Source: Bacillota bacterium (GTDB taxonomy: Bacteria; Bacillota_I; Bacilli_A; Acholeplasmatales; Acholeplasmataceae). From it: a stretch of 6,078 nt of DNA. Numbering within the stretch: position 1 is the stretch's first letter; the number at the start of each line of letters is the position of its first letter. The stretch lies in NCBI GenBank assembly GCA_023458995.1, contig JAEWVV010000027.1, positions 1 to 6,078 on the forward strand, given 5' to 3'. Below the pieces are notes generated by a model that saw only the letters and a program-made list of their open reading frames with translations, was not told the DNA's origin and searched no databases. The position numbers were made by a program, and so were the translations under genes. Positions 4,811-6,078 of the stretch are shown here, one piece after another.

Positions 4811-5557
4811 ATGTTTCTCGGGGTTCCTATTTGGAAAATTATTGTTGATGCCTATTTCGTATGGGTACTTGTAGTTTTCCTCGTCAAATTTCTATTATCA
4901 AACAAACGTATGCTATCGATTGCATCATCGTTTATTTTGATTTACGTATTAGCATTCGTTGCTAATTACTTCGATTTGTTGATCAGTTCTAAAGTTTTAT
5001 CTTATCTGACGGAATGGTTACCCATTTTAATGATTGTTATTATGGCTCCAGATATTAGAAGATCACTTGAATTCGTATGGAAAGCTGATTCGAGAAATGA
5101 AAATGTAGTGATGGGTAGTGAACGTACGAAACAAGCGATTGTTGATGCTGCAATGTATTTATCGGGTCAACAAATTGGTGCGCTTATGACCATTGAAAAA
5201 CATAATACACTCGATCAATACGCTGAACGTGCAATTATGATGAATAGTGAAGTATCCAAAGAAGTACTGATTAATATTTTTACACCGAATACACCATTAC
5301 ATGATGGAGCGGTCATTATTCGTGGTGACTCCATTTTATGTGCGGGTGCATATTTCGTATTATCTGATAATCAAAACTTTGAAAAGACAACAGGATCTAG
5401 ACATCGTGCTGGTTTAGGTATTAGTGAAATTACGGATAGTTTAACGATTATCGTCTCTGAGGAAACAGGTAGTGTATCGATTGCTGTTGAAGGTATTATG
5501 CTGAAGATTAATGATCGTGACAAATTGATGGAATACATCAATATGTTCATGAAGTGA
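4811..5557 (+). CDS. cdaA: Diadenylate cyclase CdaA (c-di-AMP synthase)
   Basis: CdaA is the membrane-bound enzyme that condenses two ATP into c-di-AMP, the messenger that controls potassium uptake, osmolyte transport and envelope homeostasis in Firmicutes and relatives. The 248 residues have three predicted membrane spans (about 8-28, 37-57, 66-79), a short linker, then a cytoplasmic DisA_N/DAC domain. Catalytic motifs are intact: L-H-D-G-A at 163-167 and G-S-R-H-R-A at 195-200 (usually GTRHRA), followed by G-I-S-E (203-206) and V-S-E-E-T-G (215-220). It is somewhat shorter than the usual roughly 270 residues, mainly at the C-terminus. An out-of-frame ATG at 4806 is not the start; 4811 has AAGGAG at the right distance. 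It is the first gene of a plus-strand operon. The usual partner genes cdaR and glmM are not seen directly downstream. Confidence 0.95.
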   Translation: MFLGVPIWKIIVDAYFVWVLVVFLVKFLLSNKRMLSIASSFILIYVLAFVANYFDLLISSKVLSYLTEWLPILMIVIMAPDIRRSLEFVWKADSRNENVVMGSERTKQAIVDAAMYLSGQQIGALMTIEKHNTLDQYAERAIMMNSEVSKEVLINIFTPNTPLHDGAVIIRGDSILCAGAYFVLSDNQNFEKTTGSRHRAGLGISEITDSLTIIVSEETGSVSIAVEGIMLKINDRDKLMEYINMFMK

Positions 5558-5566
5558 GGTAAGAAT

Positions 5567-5749
5567 ATGAAAACACTTAAACGCATATTAACCTTAATTT
5601 TTGAACCATTAAGAGCTTTCGCAAACAGAAATCTCGCTGAAAAGACATCCTCATTTTTTAGCAAAAATAAATGGATGATCTATGTCGTTTCATTTTTGAT
5701 CACGCTTTTTGTTTTATTTATAACATACGTATTAGAAGTATCTTGGTGA
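5567..5749 (+). CDS. Small single-span membrane protein in the cdaA operon
   Basis: No family was recognised for this 60-residue protein. The N-terminal half (1-35) is basic and amphipathic. One membrane span lies at about 37-56, preceded by S-K-N-K-W, so by the positive-inside rule the N-terminus is cytoplasmic and only a few residues face outside. The start is 9 bp after the cdaA stop, with GAGGT (5556-5560) overlapping that stop, so translation is probably coupled. It occupies the place where Firmicutes have cdaR, whose product is also anchored by one N-terminal span but continues into external YbbR domains; none are present. It is intact, ends in TGA after TGG, and no frameshifted YbbR remnant follows. 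A small CdaA-interacting regulator is a guess based on position only. Confidence 0.7.
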   Translation: MKTLKRILTLIFEPLRAFANRNLAEKTSSFFSKNKWMIYVVSFLITLFVLFITYVLEVSW

Positions 5750-5753
5750 TTAC

Positions 5754-6078
5754 ATGTTACAACATCCTATTTATCCTCTGATCATTACAGTCTTTACATT
5801 GTTCATGGTAATTATTCAGAGCATACAATCAGAGAAAGTCTTAAAGAACCGATTGGTTATCGGTTTTTTCAACGTTGCGGTTGCTGTGATGGTACTTGTG
5901 ATGTATCAATCGGTTATCTTTGGAAATCAAACATATGAAGAAATCTATATCGGTTATAACTTCTTTGTCTATGCATTCTTTTTCCTTATTTTGTATTCGA
6001 CATTTAAGACAGCTATTTTAAAGGCGAATCATTATCAACTTTTTGTTAAGTCGATTAAGAATTCGAGATGGAATACAT
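5754..6078 (+). CDS. Multi-span membrane protein, N-terminal part (runs off the window)
   Basis: The frame is open for 108 codons from ATG 5754 to the window end. It begins MLQHPIYPLI and has three strongly hydrophobic segments at about 6-22, 34-55 and 68-84, then a basic, cytoplasm-like stretch to 108 ending S-I-K-N-S-R-W-N-T. That layout, a short membrane module before a helical linker, is common in sensor proteins with PAS, GGDEF or kinase domains, but the deciding part lies outside the window. The start is 4 nt after the preceding stop. The site GGTGAT (5745-5750) pairs with the anti-Shine-Dalgarno tail in the correct register even though it looks too close to the ATG. It is the third gene of the cdaA operon. 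Confidence 0.7.
   Translation, partial: MLQHPIYPLIITVFTLFMVIIQSIQSEKVLKNRLVIGFFNVAVAVMVLVMYQSVIFGNQTYEEIYIGYNFFVYAFFFLILYSTFKTAILKANHYQLFVKSIKNSRWNT

Noticed and set aside
4786..4811. Riboswitch (for example c-di-AMP sensing) in front of cdaA
   Set aside because: The predicted cdaA leader is only about 20 nt; the long leader in this gap belongs to hflX on the other strand and shows no known riboswitch core.
5371..5664. 97-codon open frame on the minus strand across the cdaA end
   Set aside because: Antisense to the catalytic domain of cdaA and to the next gene, with no ribosome binding site or promoter seen.
5741..5749. TGA after TGG at the end of the 60-residue ORF as a Trp codon (Mycoplasma code)
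   Set aside because: Reading through gives no sensible extension, TGA also ends cdaA and the alpha/beta-hydrolase-like gene, and a new start follows 4 nt later.

Overview
The window looks like chromosomal DNA of a low-GC Firmicute or Mollicute relative. The best guess is an Acholeplasma-type organism. It is strongly AT-rich and has sigma-A style promoters and AGGAG-type ribosome binding sites. TGA is used as a real stop: the alpha/beta-hydrolase-like gene, cdaA and the 60-residue membrane-protein gene all end in TGA, while tryptophan is TGG. That excludes the Mycoplasma/Spiroplasma code but fits Acholeplasma or a neighbouring Firmicute lineage. The genus is inferred, not shown.

Left part (1-1830): sparse and accessory-looking. 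A possible tail of an upstream gene ends at 73. On the minus strand a small unrecognised gene (520 to 323) is followed, in the same frame, by a second coding-like stretch (319 to 125) across a tandem TAA-TAG, which suggests a decayed longer gene. A well-formed promoter (TTGACT-17-TATAGA) then drives a 333-residue NAD synthase-type ATP pyrophosphatase that has changes at several usually conserved positions.

Middle part (1830-3244): a two-gene unit of a Nudix hydrolase and an alpha/beta-hydrolase-fold protein. The second ATG directly follows the first stop. The second protein has lost both its nucleophile serine and its catalytic histidine, so it is probably a pseudoenzyme. The unit converges on hflX. 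The two genes overlap by 6 bp inside a bidirectional terminator hairpin.

Right part (3230-6078): hflX (minus) and cdaA (plus) diverge from a 327-bp control region, which is the richest part of the window. It holds an hflX promoter whose -10 lies in a perfect palindrome, a second palindrome at the predicted transcript start, and an 11-codon leader ORF with a consensus ribosome binding site. After that come about 146 nt of competing hairpins before hflX. It also holds an extended -10 promoter for cdaA and a dyad between the two promoters. HflX rescues stalled or antibiotic-blocked ribosomes, so a leader-peptide attenuator is a plausible reading. cdaA makes the second messenger c-di-AMP. It is followed at 9 and 4 bp by a 60-residue single-span membrane protein and a truncated multi-span membrane protein, where Firmicutes normally have cdaR and glmM.

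No rRNA, tRNA, CRISPR array, insertion sequence or long repeat was seen. Positions 74-124 and 1729-1795 hold nothing convincing.
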